Shown here: in pieces, positions 7,233-16,400 of the stretch | Numbering within the stretch: the stretch's first letter is position 1 | How the letters are laid out: every line of letters begins with the position of its first letter | Assembly (NCBI RefSeq): GCF_040549485.1 | Contig: NZ_JBEPTK010000011.1 | Coordinates: 1-64,000 of the forward strand | Reading direction: 5' to 3' | DNA length: 64,000 bases | From: Constrictibacter sp. MBR-5 | GTDB taxonomy: Bacteria > Pseudomonadota > Alphaproteobacteria > JAJUGE01 | Notes under the pieces: model-generated | What the model saw: only the letters and a program-made list of their open reading frames with translations | Told to the model about the DNA's origin: nothing | Databases searched by the model: none | Program-made: the position numbers and the translations under genes

Positions 7233-10169
7233 ATGCCGACGGATGAGCGCTTAAACGAGGATGGCCGCCGGATCGGCCCGGCCGCGATCACGCTCGGCTA
7301 CCTGGTCGCCGGGACCGCCTATATCCTAGTCTCCGACGCCTTCGTCGCAGACGCCTTCGGCGAGGTGGCGGGAACGGTCGGAACGTGGAAGGGGATCGTC
7401 TTCATCATCCTCTCCGGCACGGTTCTGTACGCCCTGCTGCGCCGGATGAACGAGCAGGCGGAGGACTACACCGCGGGGCTAAAGCAGAGCCGGCACGCGG
7501 CGCGCGAACTGTTCCTGCAGAACCCCGAGGCGATGTGGGTCTACGACCCGGACACACTCGCCTATCGCGACGTCAACGAGGCGGCGACGGAGCGCTACGG
7601 CTGGTCACGCGACGAATTCCTGCGCATGACGGTGCCGGACCTCCATCCCGAGGAAGACCGGGCAGAACTTCGCATCGCACTGCGAAGCCGCGGCCAGGGA
7701 TTGCAGCGGGAGACGCACGCACGCCACCGCACGCGGCACGGCCGTTCGATGCGCGTGAGCCTCACAAGCCACTGCATCACACTGTCCGGCCGCCGTGCGA
7801 TCCTCGTCGTCGCCCGCGACATGACCGATCTCGACGCCGCCGAGCAGGCTCTTCGAACGCGTGAGGCCCAGTTACAGGAAACGGCGGCCGACCTCCGAGA
7901 GCGGGTCAAGGAGATGCAGAGCCTCGACCGGATCCTCCGGCTGTGCAACCAGCCCGACATGCCGCTCGAGGCTCTTCTGGACGGCGTGGTGGCGGCACTG
8001 GCCAGCGGACTCCGCTATCCCGACGCTGCTGCCGTTCGCCTCACACTGGACGGGCGGACCTATGGGTCGGAGCCATCCCAGGATGCCCCTCCGCATCCCG
8101 CCGCCGGACCGGTACTCCGGGAGCCGATCGGCGGTGCCGACCAGTCGGGCTTTCTCGAACTCGGATACAAGCCGCCGATCGGCGGCCCGACCGGCGAGCC
8201 GTTTCTCGAAGAAGAAAAGGCGCTCGTCGAGGTCGTCGCCACGGAAGTGCGGCAGACGCTCGCGCGCCGACGGATCGGCGAGATGCTCCACTTACGCGAC
8301 CGCGGACTGGCGGCGGCACCGACCGGAATCTGCATCGCAGCCAGGGGCGAGACCGACAGCCCCATCATCTTCGTCAATCCGGCCTTCCTGCGGATCAGCG
8401 GATATGGCGAAGAGGAAATCGTCGGCCGCGACTGCCGCTTCCTTCAGGGACCGGAGACGGATCCGGCGACAGTCGCGGCGATCCGCGCGTCGCTCGCCGG
8501 CGGCCAGACATTCTCCGGCGAGATCCTCAACTATCGAAAGAACGGCCAGTGCTACTGGAACGACCTCCTTATCTCGCCGATTCATGACGAAACAGGTCGC
8601 GTTAGCCATTTTGTCGGGGTAATGCGGGACGCAACCGCCAGATACAAGGCTCAGGAGAGAATCCGCCTGCTGGAGTCCGCTGTCGAAGCAGCGGCCAGCG
8701 CGATTGTCGTCACCGATGCCCAGGGGAAGGTGGAGTACGTGAATTCGGCGTTCCAGCGGATCACCGGCTACACCAGTGAAGAGGTGGTGGGAGAGACGCT
8801 GAGCGTTCTTAGGTCAGAACAGCACGACGACGCTTTCTTCCAGGACCTCTGGGATACGATCACGAGCGGCCGCGTGTGGCGCAGCCCTATCGTCAACCGG
8901 CGCAAGGACGGTACGCTCTACCGTGCTGGCCAAGTGATCGCACCGATCCACGACCGCCACGACCGGATCACGCACTTCGTCGCGATCCAGGAGGACACGA
9001 CCGCTCTGCACGAAGCCGAGGAACAGTTGCGACATGCCCAGCGGCTGCAGGCCGTGGGCCAGCTGACCGGGGGCATCGCTCACGATTTCAACAACATCCT
9101 CGCGGTTGTCCTCGGCAACCTGGAGCTGCTCGACGAGCAGATCACCGACCTCGACCTTCGGGAACTGATCGCGGATCCGCTGACCGCGACGATGCGCGGC
9201 GCCGAGCTGACCAAGCGGCTGCTGGCTTTCGCGCGACTGCACCCGCAGCAGCCACAGCCGGTCGACATCGCAACGCTGACCGACCGTGTCGTCGACCTCC
9301 TCCGACCCGCCCTCACGGAGGCGACCCAGATCACGGTGTCACACGGCCCGGGCCTCTGGCATGCCTTCGTCGACAAGGGGCAGCTGGAAACAGCGCTCTT
9401 CAACATCGGGCTCAATGCGCGCGAGGCGATGCCCGAGGGTGGCGCTCTCCTCATCGAGACGGCGAATGCGCAACTCGATGCCGACTACGCCGCAGTGAAC
9501 CAGGAGGTCGTCCCCGGCGACTATGTGATGATCGCGGTCACCGATACGGGCCGGGGCATGCCCCCGGACGTGTTGGCCAAGGCCTTCGACCCCTTCTTCA
9601 CGACCAAGGAGCCCGGCAGCGGCACCGGCCTTGGACTGAGCATGGTGTATGGCTTCGCCAAGCAGTCCGGCGGGCATGTGCGCATCTATAGCGAGATTGA
9701 CCGCGGCACCATAGTACGGCTCTATTTGCCCTGCGGTGGATTTCGATCGAGTCCACGCGGGAAGGACGAGGCGCTCGGGATGAAGGGAGGCGGACGCACC
9801 ATCCTGGTCGTGGAAGACGACGAACAAGTGTCGCGATGGATCGTGCGGGCCCTCGAAGGTGCGGAGTTCCGGGTCGTCAAGGTTGGCGACGCCGCAGAGG
9901 CAATGCGCCGGATCACCGACGGCTTGAAACCCGACTTGCTGCTCACGGATGTGGTGCTGCCGGGCGGCACCACCGGAGTGAAACTCGCTGCCGGGCTGGC
10001 GGCGCGCGGCTGCCACGCCAAAGTGCTTTTCATGTCCGGCTATTCGCGTGATGCCGTCGCCAGGGGTGAAGCGCTGCCGCCCGATGCGCGGCTGCTGAAC
10101 AAGCCGTTCCGCCGGGCAGAACTGCTTCAGCAGGTCCACGGCCTGCTCGCCGAAGGGGAGACGAAATGA
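7233..10169 (+). CDS. LOV/PAS hybrid sensor histidine kinase with receiver domain
   Basis: A 978-residue hybrid kinase. Two hydrophobic segments (about residues 15-43 and 50-70) suggest membrane anchoring. They are followed by a PAS domain (about 88-205), a GAF-like region (about 240-355), a LOV domain (about 365-470), another PAS (about 480-600), HisKA with His617 in GGIAHDFNN, an HATPase domain with DTGRGMPP and GTGLGLSM, and a C-terminal receiver with Asp906. The LOV core reads GRDCRFLQG, with the flavin-reactive cysteine at residue 401; plant and bacterial LOV proteins usually have GRNCRFLQ. The downstream ILNYRKNG, YWNDLLISPI and HFVGV stretches also fit LOV. It probably senses blue light through flavin. 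ATG 7233 follows a GGGGG tract. Its stop overlaps the next receiver gene. Confidence 0.88.
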   Translation: MPTDERLNEDGRRIGPAAITLGYLVAGTAYILVSDAFVADAFGEVAGTVGTWKGIVFIILSGTVLYALLRRMNEQAEDYTAGLKQSRHAARELFLQNPEAMWVYDPDTLAYRDVNEAATERYGWSRDEFLRMTVPDLHPEEDRAELRIALRSRGQGLQRETHARHRTRHGRSMRVSLTSHCITLSGRRAILVVARDMTDLDAAEQALRTREAQLQETAADLRERVKEMQSLDRILRLCNQPDMPLEALLDGVVAALASGLRYPDAAAVRLTLDGRTYGSEPSQDAPPHPAAGPVLREPIGGADQSGFLELGYKPPIGGPTGEPFLEEEKALVEVVATEVRQTLARRRIGEMLHLRDRGLAAAPTGICIAARGETDSPIIFVNPAFLRISGYGEEEIVGRDCRFLQGPETDPATVAAIRASLAGGQTFSGEILNYRKNGQCYWNDLLISPIHDETGRVSHFVGVMRDATARYKAQERIRLLESAVEAAASAIVVTDAQGKVEYVNSAFQRITGYTSEEVVGETLSVLRSEQHDDAFFQDLWDTITSGRVWRSPIVNRRKDGTLYRAGQVIAPIHDRHDRITHFVAIQEDTTALHEAEEQLRHAQRLQAVGQLTGGIAHDFNNILAVVLGNLELLDEQITDLDLRELIADPLTATMRGAELTKRLLAFARLHPQQPQPVDIATLTDRVVDLLRPALTEATQITVSHGPGLWHAFVDKGQLETALFNIGLNAREAMPEGGALLIETANAQLDADYAAVNQEVVPGDYVMIAVTDTGRGMPPDVLAKAFDPFFTTKEPGSGTGLGLSMVYGFAKQSGGHVRIYSEIDRGTIVRLYLPCGGFRSSPRGKDEALGMKGGGRTILVVEDDEQVSRWIVRALEGAEFRVVKVGDAAEAMRRITDGLKPDLLLTDVVLPGGTTGVKLAAGLAARGCHAKVLFMSGYSRDAVARGEALPPDARLLNKPFRRAELLQQVHGLLAEGETK

Positions 10170-10585
10170 TGGGCGACGCACCGGATCCGGCCGCCGGGGG
10201 CGCAGCGCCGACACCCGAACCGACCGCAAGACGCCTGCTCGTCATGGACGACGAAGCCGCTTTCGCGCGTTTCGTCCGGCGTATTGCCGAGGGTGAAGGC
10301 TACGAGGTGGAGGTTCTCACCCTGCCGCGCGAGTTTGCGGAAACGTTCGAGCGTTTCGACCCGAACGTGGTGATTCTCGATGTGGTCATGCCGGAAATCG
10401 ACGGCATCGAGCTGATACGCTGGCTCATAGCCCGGGAAGCGCACATCAAGCTGATCGTCATGACCGGCTTCAATCCGATGTACGCGACCATGGGAGCGGT
10501 TCTTGCCGAGGCGCACGGCTTGATGGAGGTAACGTCGGTCGTGAAGCCGATCGGCGTCGCCGACCTGCGGAAGCTGCTGGCCTAG
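10166..10585 (+). CDS. Stand-alone response regulator receiver
   Basis: A 139-residue protein made of a single receiver domain after a proline-rich N-terminus of about 20 residues. It shows the acidic pair in VMDDEAAF, the phospho-acceptor aspartate in VILDVVMPEIDG, the threonine in VMTG and the conserved lysine in VVKPIG. There is no output domain, so it probably acts as a phosphorelay shuttle or by protein contact. Its ATG overlaps the stop of the LOV-hybrid kinase by 4 nt, so the two are translationally coupled and it is the likely partner of that kinase. Confidence 0.9.
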   Translation: MMGDAPDPAAGGAAPTPEPTARRLLVMDDEAAFARFVRRIAEGEGYEVEVLTLPREFAETFERFDPNVVILDVVMPEIDGIELIRWLIAREAHIKLIVMTGFNPMYATMGAVLAEAHGLMEVTSVVKPIGVADLRKLLA

Positions 10586-10608
10586 GCTTGGGCCGGCGAG
10601 GCGGCGCG

Positions 10609-12363
10609 TCACCGCGCCGGAGCGGCCTCCGGCGCCGGCGACAGCCGATCGAGTACCTGGTCGTTTCCGGACGGCAGCGACGCGCCGCCCTGGCGCATGA
10701 GCTGGTCCAGAACACTGCCGCCTCGCTCCGCGGGTGCCGCAGGCGGAGCCGGTGGGGAGGCCGGGGACGGCGCGCCAGGCATCGTGGCCGGCGCCCTGAG
10801 CAGATTGTCGAGCACGCTCCCCGAGCCCTGCCCGGACGGATCCGGCATCGGTTTCAGCAGATCGTCCAGGGGCGACCGTCCCGGGGGTAGGGTCGGGGTG
10901 CCCTGATGCATGAGCCCGTCGAGCGGCCCCGGCGCACCCTGCCCGGTCCCGTCGCCGACCGCGGCTGCCGGCTGGCCGAACACCTTGCTCGGCAGCCAAG
11001 TGGTCAGTTGCGGGAACGTCCAGAGCAGTCCGAGTGCCACGATCTGCAATGCCACGAAAGGAATGATGCCGCGATAGATGTCGCCGGTCGTGATGCTCGC
11101 GGGCGCCACCCCGCGCAAATAGAAGAGCGCGAACCCGACGGGCGGCGTCAGGAAGCTGGTCTGCAGGTTGACGCCGATCATCACGCCCAGCCAGATGGGG
11201 TTCACGTCGAGCATCAGGATTGCCGGCGCCGTGATCGGCACGACGATCAGGATGATCTCGAACGTGTCCATGAAGAAGCCGAGGATGAACATCAGGAACA
11301 TCACGGCCAGCACGGCGCCGAAGGCACCGCCCGGCATGCGGCTCAGCACGTCGTGGACCAGTTCCTCGCCGCCGAGGCCACGGAAGACCAGCGAGAAGAG
11401 CGACGCCCCAAGGACGATCACAAACACCAGCGCCGTGATCATCAGCGTGGAACGCATCACCTCGAACAGCGCCCGCAGTCCGAACTGGCGCTTCGCCAGC
11501 GCCAGGACCATGGCGCCCAGGGCGCCGATCGACGCCGACTCCGTCGGCGTGGCGATGCCGGCAAGGATCGAGCCGAGGACGGCGACGATCAACAGGAGCG
11601 GGGGAAAGAGCGTTGAGAAGACGCGGAACTTCAGCGTGCGCTTCTCCTCCACGCTCATCACCAGCGGCGGGCAGCTGGAGGGCCGCAGGACCGCCATGGC
11701 GACGACGTAGAGAATGTACATGCCGACCAGCATGAAGCCGGGAATAAAGGCGCCGGCGAACAGATCGCCCACCGACACCGGCTCACCGCTGTAGTTGCCC
11801 TTGGACATCTGGGCCAGCGTGTTCGCACCGGACAGCAGGTCGCCCAGGAAGATCAGCACGATCGACGGCGGGATGATCTGCCCGAGCGTCCCGGAGGCGC
11901 AGATGATGCCGGTCGCCAGCTTGGGATCGTAGCCGGCACGCATCATCGCGGGCAGGCTGAGCAGGCCCATCGTAACGACGGTGGCGCCAACGATGCCCGT
12001 GGACGCCGCGAGCAGGGCACCGACGACGACGACGGAAATGCCGAGGCCGCCACGCAGACTCCCGAAGAGTTGGCCCATGGTCTCGAGCAGTTCCTCGGCG
12101 ATCTTCGACCGCTCGAGCACGTTGCCCATGAAGACGAACAGCGGCACCGCGACGAGCACCTCGTTCGTCATTACGCCGAAATAGCGTGAGGCCAGTCCGC
12201 TCAGGAAATAGAAGTCGAACACGCCGAGCGCGTTGCCGAGGACGGCGAAGATCAACGATATCCCGGCCAGCGTGAACGCCACCGGATAGCCGATGAGAAC
12301 GCCGAGAACCGTGAACACGAAGAGAGCGACGGCGAGAATCTCGCCGATAAGGGCGCTGCTCAT
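10609..12363 (-). CDS. dctM: TRAP transporter large permease DctM with motif-repeat tail
   Basis: Residues 1 to about 460 are a DctM-type inner-membrane permease with about 11-12 hydrophobic segments and family motifs such as VPLFVFMGN, GIICASGTLGQIIPPSI and TPTESA. Family members exchange sodium for carboxylates, sialic acid or similar solutes captured by a periplasmic DctP protein. The last about 121 residues (464-584) are not part of the family. They are rich in Pro, Ala and Gly and carry five spaced copies of a short motif: PLDGLMHQ, PLDDLLKP, VLDNLLRA, VLDQLMRQ and VLDRLSPA. No dctP gene is adjacent, so the solute is unknown. The small permease gene lies 7 nt upstream in the same operon. 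Confidence 0.9.
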   Translation of the reverse strand: MSSALIGEILAVALFVFTVLGVLIGYPVAFTLAGISLIFAVLGNALGVFDFYFLSGLASRYFGVMTNEVLVAVPLFVFMGNVLERSKIAEELLETMGQLFGSLRGGLGISVVVVGALLAASTGIVGATVVTMGLLSLPAMMRAGYDPKLATGIICASGTLGQIIPPSIVLIFLGDLLSGANTLAQMSKGNYSGEPVSVGDLFAGAFIPGFMLVGMYILYVVAMAVLRPSSCPPLVMSVEEKRTLKFRVFSTLFPPLLLIVAVLGSILAGIATPTESASIGALGAMVLALAKRQFGLRALFEVMRSTLMITALVFVIVLGASLFSLVFRGLGGEELVHDVLSRMPGGAFGAVLAVMFLMFILGFFMDTFEIILIVVPITAPAILMLDVNPIWLGVMIGVNLQTSFLTPPVGFALFYLRGVAPASITTGDIYRGIIPFVALQIVALGLLWTFPQLTTWLPSKVFGQPAAAVGDGTGQGAPGPLDGLMHQGTPTLPPGRSPLDDLLKPMPDPSGQGSGSVLDNLLRAPATMPGAPSPASPPAPPAAPAERGGSVLDQLMRQGGASLPSGNDQVLDRLSPAPEAAPAR

Positions 12364-12370
12364 GCTGCGG

Positions 12371-12913
12371 TCACGCCCTGGCTTCGTCGGCAGGCGGCAG
12401 AAGGTCTTCGCGGCCCTTCAGGACCAGCAGGCTCCGCGCCGCGACGGCCAGCCCCTGCAGGCCGAGGAGGGCGCAGAAACCGAGCAAAGCGGTCTTCAGG
12501 AGGAACAGGCCGGGCATGCCGCCTGTCTGCGCCGACGCCTCGAAGATGTCCCAGGAGGCACCGATATAGGGCCAGGACACGAAGGCGACGACGGCCAGCC
12601 AGGGGAGCAGGAAGAGCAGCGTGCCGATCAGGTCGACCAGCGCGCGCGCCCGCCTGGACATGTTGGCGTAGACGATGTCGACCCGGACGTGCCCGCCCCG
12701 CTTGAGCGTGTAGCCGGCACCCAGCATGAAGACCAGCGCGTAGGTCCAGACGTACAGTTCCTGCAGCCAGACGAAGCCCATCGAGAAGGCGTAGCGCAGC
12801 AGGACGACGGTTGCGCAGACCAGCACGGTGACCAGCGTCAGCCACGCCATGATCCGCCCGGCCCATTCATTCAGTCCGTCGACCGCACGGACAAATCCGA
12901 CGAGCACCCGCAC
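12371..12913 (-). CDS. dctQ: TRAP transporter small permease DctQ
   Basis: A four-helix inner-membrane subunit of 180 residues that pairs with DctM. Family features include WLQELYVWTYALVFMLGAGY and GHVRVDIVY. The start is decided by a good ribosome binding site: GGGAGG six bases before a GTG at 12913. The reading frame is open to 12991, but that extension is polar, has no such site, and would place 26 odd residues before the usual N-terminus. The frame ends with a charged tail (KGREDLLPPADEARA). Transcription would start in the structured region to the right. Confidence 0.88.
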   Translation of the reverse strand: MRVLVGFVRAVDGLNEWAGRIMAWLTLVTVLVCATVVLLRYAFSMGFVWLQELYVWTYALVFMLGAGYTLKRGGHVRVDIVYANMSRRARALVDLIGTLLFLLPWLAVVAFVSWPYIGASWDIFEASAQTGGMPGLFLLKTALLGFCALLGLQGLAVAARSLLVLKGREDLLPPADEARA

Positions 12914-12989
12914 GCCGGCCCTCCCAAAGTTGCTGTCTCGTTGGCGCCTTGTCGGGCACAGACGAAAGGCTATCGGAAAGCCGGACGCC

Positions 12990-13245
12990 ACAAAACAGAA
13001 ATCCCCGGGCGGCCACCCGGGGATTTAGTTTGCTCCGAAGAGCGTCCGGTTTCTCTCCACCGGGAAGTCACGTCACTTTCGCCTCGTCACCGCCGGCGGA
13101 CGTTGCCGGCATAGTCGGTACCCACCGAGACAATGGGGGCGCGCCTTGCAGGGGCTGCTTCGCGCGCGCCGTCCGTAGTTCCCCGGACTTGAATTCCGTT
13201 AGACCCCCTCGGCCGTCGACACCCTTCACGTTATGACCGAGGGAT
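12990..13245 (-). ncRNA. Candidate structured non-coding RNA
   Basis: This stretch has no credible protein but is packed with short perfect inverted repeats. In minus-strand order these are 13237-13243/13206-13212 (7 bp), 13184-13188/13171-13175 (5 bp), 13164-13170/13138-13144 (7 bp), 13124-13128/13115-13119 (5 bp), 13105-13110/13092-13097 (6 bp), 13059-13063/13046-13050 (5 bp), a GCTC-TTCG-GAGC tetraloop hairpin at 13032-13043, and a terminator at 12999-13026. The cUUCGg loop is exceptionally stable only on the minus strand, and GATAAT at about 13250-13255 could be a -10 box, so minus is favoured. The outermost stem followed by TTTTTT on the plus strand leaves the other orientation possible. 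I cannot match it to 6S, SRP, RNase P or tmRNA. Confidence 0.45.
12999..13026 (-). terminator. Strong hairpin terminator
   Basis: An 11-bp perfect stem (AAATCCCCGGG with CCCGGGGATTT) has a 6-nt loop. On the minus strand it is followed by CTGTTTTG, a modest U-tract; on the plus strand only AGTTTGC follows. It lies about 85 bp upstream of dctQ, so it would insulate that operon from transcription arriving from the right and would end the candidate RNA described here. Confidence 0.6.
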
Positions 13246-13480
13246 TACTTTTTTATTATCGGCCCCCACGGCTGGGCAAAAAGAGATCATGAAGCGCAAG
13301 GCGCGTGCAACAGAAATATCGACCGTGCATGCATCGCTTTCGGACACATCGGATAGCTGAGAATTCAGCGAGTTGAAGAATCGCTTCCCGTGCATCCGCA
13401 ACGTGTTTCGACCTGCCCCGCGACGGCGCTTTGCTCATTTTTCGGGCGCGGTCAAAGAACAGGCGCAGACCACCGCGGCC
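13246..13480. other. Intergenic region downstream of FAD/Fe-S dehydrogenase
   Basis: On the plus strand, 13206-13256 form a 7-bp stem followed by ATTACTTTTTTATT, which could act as a rightward terminator. A 60-codon minus-strand frame (13256-13438) exists, but its cysteine/arginine-rich translation resembles no family and it has no clear ribosome binding site. I see no other feature. Confidence 0.35.
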
Positions 13481-16400
13481 TCAGCGCGCGAGCGCGCTTT
13501 CGAGCACGCGGGCGACGTGCACCGCCTCGCGGCCGCTGCCGTCGAGGATCTGGTGGCGGCAGCTGGTGCCGTCTGCGACCAGGATGGTGTCCTCGTCCGC
13601 CGCACGCACCGCCGGCAGCAGGCTGAGTTCGGCCATCTTCATCGACACGTCGTAGTGCCCGGCATCGAAGCCGAAGGAGCCGGCCATGCCGCAGCAACTC
13701 GACTCTACGGTCTCGACCGTCAGGCCGGGGACGATGCGCAGCAGGTCGGCAGCACCCTCGAACAGGCCGAAGCTCTTCTGGTGACAGTGGCCGTGCATCA
13801 GGGCGCGCGTCGCCTTCAGCGGCCGCAGGTCCGGGTCGAACCGGCCGGCGGCGCGCTCGGCCAGCAGGAACTCCTCGAACAGAAAAGCCTGCGCGGAGAG
13901 TGCCGCGGCCTCGTCGCCGGGCGTCAGGTAGAGGAACTCGTCGCGCAGCGACAGCAGGCAGGCCGGTTCCAGCCCGACCACCGGCACCCCCGCCTCGACA
14001 TAGGGCCGCAGCGCGTCCAGCGTGCGGCGCACCTCGACCCGCGCCTCGTCCACCAGACCGGCCGACAGGAAGGTGCGCCCGCAGCAGGGCGGCCGGCTCT
14101 CCCCGGCGACGCTCGGATAGTGGACGTGATAGCCGGCGGCCTCCAGCACGCGGGCCGCGGCGCGCGCATTGTCCGGCTCGAAGGCGCGGTTGAACGTGTC
14201 GACCAGCAGCGCCACGTCGCGGCCGTCGCCGACGATCGCCGCCGGGTCGGAACCGGCGCGGAACGGCCGCCCGCTCCAGTGCGGCAGCGAGCGCCGGGCG
14301 GCGAAGCCGAACAGCTTCTCGCCGATGGCCCGTGCGCCGGGCAGGTGCGCGGCACCGTTCAGCAGCGCCGCGACCCGCCCCACCTTGCCGGCATAGCGCG
14401 GCATGAAGGCGACCAGCCGGTCCTTGAGCTCCAGCCCGTGCCGGGCGCGGTAGTGGAACAGGAACTCGACCTTCATCTTCGCCATGTCGACGCCGGTCGG
14501 GCACTCGCGGCGGCAGCCCTTGCAGCCGACGCAGAGGTCGAGCGTGTCGTACATCGCGTCTGACGTCAGCGCGTCGGCGCCGAGCTGGCCCGAGAGCGCC
14601 AGGCGCAGCGTGTTGGCACGGCCGCGGGTCAGGTGCTGCTCGTCCTCGGTGGCGCGGAAGGACGGGCACATCACGCCGGCGTCGCGCTTCCGGCAGGTGC
14701 CGTTGTTGTTGCACATCTCGGCCGCCCCCAGGAACGAGCCGAACTCCCCCCAGTCGAGCACCGGCACGTGCGGCAGCGGCTTGTAGTTCGGCCCGTAGCG
14801 GAAGAGGCGCCGGTCGTCCATGCGCGGCGCCTTCACCACGCGGCCCGGGTTGAACAGGTTCGTCGGGTCGAAGGCGCCCTTCACCTCCTCGAAGGCCTGG
14901 ACGATGCGCGACCCGTAGATCCGGTCGTGGAACTCGGCGCGGACGATGCCGTCGCCGTGCTCGCCCGAGTGCGAGCCCTTGTATTCGCGGACGAGTTCGA
15001 ACGCCTCCTCGGCGATGGCGCGCAGCTTGCGCGTGCCGTCGTCGGTCTTCAGGTTGATGATCGGCCGCACGTGCAGCAGGCCGACCGAGGCGTGCGCGTA
15101 CCAGGTGCCGCGCGTGCCGTGCTTGTCGAAGACCGCCGTCAGCCGGTCGGTGAAGTCCGCGAGGTCGGCGAGCGGCACGGCGCAGTCCTCGATGAAGGAG
15201 ACCGGCTTGCCGTCGCCCTTCATCGACATGACGATGTTGAGCCCCGCCTCGCGCACCCGCCAGACCGCCGCCTGGAACCCCGGCTCCACCGCCTCGACCA
15301 CCGAGAAGGGAAAGCCCAGGTCGCCCATCATGCGGTCCAGGTCGCGCAGCCGGCGCAGCAGCGGCGCCTCCTCGGTGCCCGCGAACTCGACCAGCAGGAG
15401 CGCGTCCGGCTCGCCGCGCACCATGCGCTCGACCGTCGCGCGAAACTGCGGCATCTCGCGCGACAGCTCGATGATGCCGCGGTCGACCAGCTCCACCGCC
15501 TCGGGGTCGAGCGTCACCAGATATTGTGTGGCCGCCATCGCATCGCGGAAGTTCGGGAAGTGGCAGATCCCGAGCACCCGGCGCGGCGGCAGCGGTGCGA
15601 GGTCGACCTCGACCTCGGTGAAGAAACCCAGCGTCCCCTCGGAGCCCACCAGAAGGCTGGCCATGTTGTGGCCGACCGGGTCGACCGTGTTCAGGTTGTA
15701 GCCGGCGACGTTGCGCAGCAGCTGCGGCCACCGGCGGCGGATCTCGTCGCGCTCGCGCCCGGCGATGGCCCGCACCCGCTGCACCAGGTCGGCGTAGCGC
15801 GGCGGCAGGTCGGCGCCGGTCAGCACCCCCGGCACCGGCCCGAAGTCGTAGGTGCCGCCGTCCGCCAGGATCGCCCGGATGCCGCGCGTGTTGTGCACCA
15901 TGTTGCCGTAGCGGATGGAGCGCGCGCCGCAGGAATTGTTGGCCGCCATGCCGCCGATGGTGCAGCGGCTGGCGGTCGAGATGTCGATCGGGAACCACAC
16001 CCCGTGCGGCCGCAGCACCTTGTTCAGCTGGTCGAGCACGACCCCCGGCTCGACCCTGGCCCGCATCCCCTCCAGGTCGATCTCGAGGATGCGGTTCAGG
16101 TGCGCCGAGGTGTCGACGACCAGCGCCTCGTTGATCGTCTGCCCGGCCTGGCTCGTGCCGCCGCCGCGCGCCGTGACCGGGAACCCCTCCTCCCGCGCGA
16201 TGGCGAGCGCCGCCTCGATGTCGGCCACCGACTTCGGCCGCACCACGCCGATCGGCTCGACCTGATAGATCGACGCGTCGGTGCTGTAGCGGCCGCGGGT
16301 GAAGGCGTCGAACAGCACCTCCCCCTCCACCGCGCCGGCCAGGCGCTGGGCCAGTCGGCTGTCGCCGGGCTTCACGGCGCGGCGTCGGGCGGCGGCGGCT

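Noticed and set aside
13171-13200. Possible tRNA- or tmRNA-like T-loop (TTCAAGTCC on the minus strand)
   Set aside because: The flanking bases do not form the canonical T-stem (the G53-C61 pair is broken), no CCA or tag reading frame is found, and the region is better described as an unknown structured RNA candidate.
13256-13438. 60-codon minus-strand frame
   Set aside because: No ribosome binding site, no family resemblance and overlap with a terminator-like hairpin.
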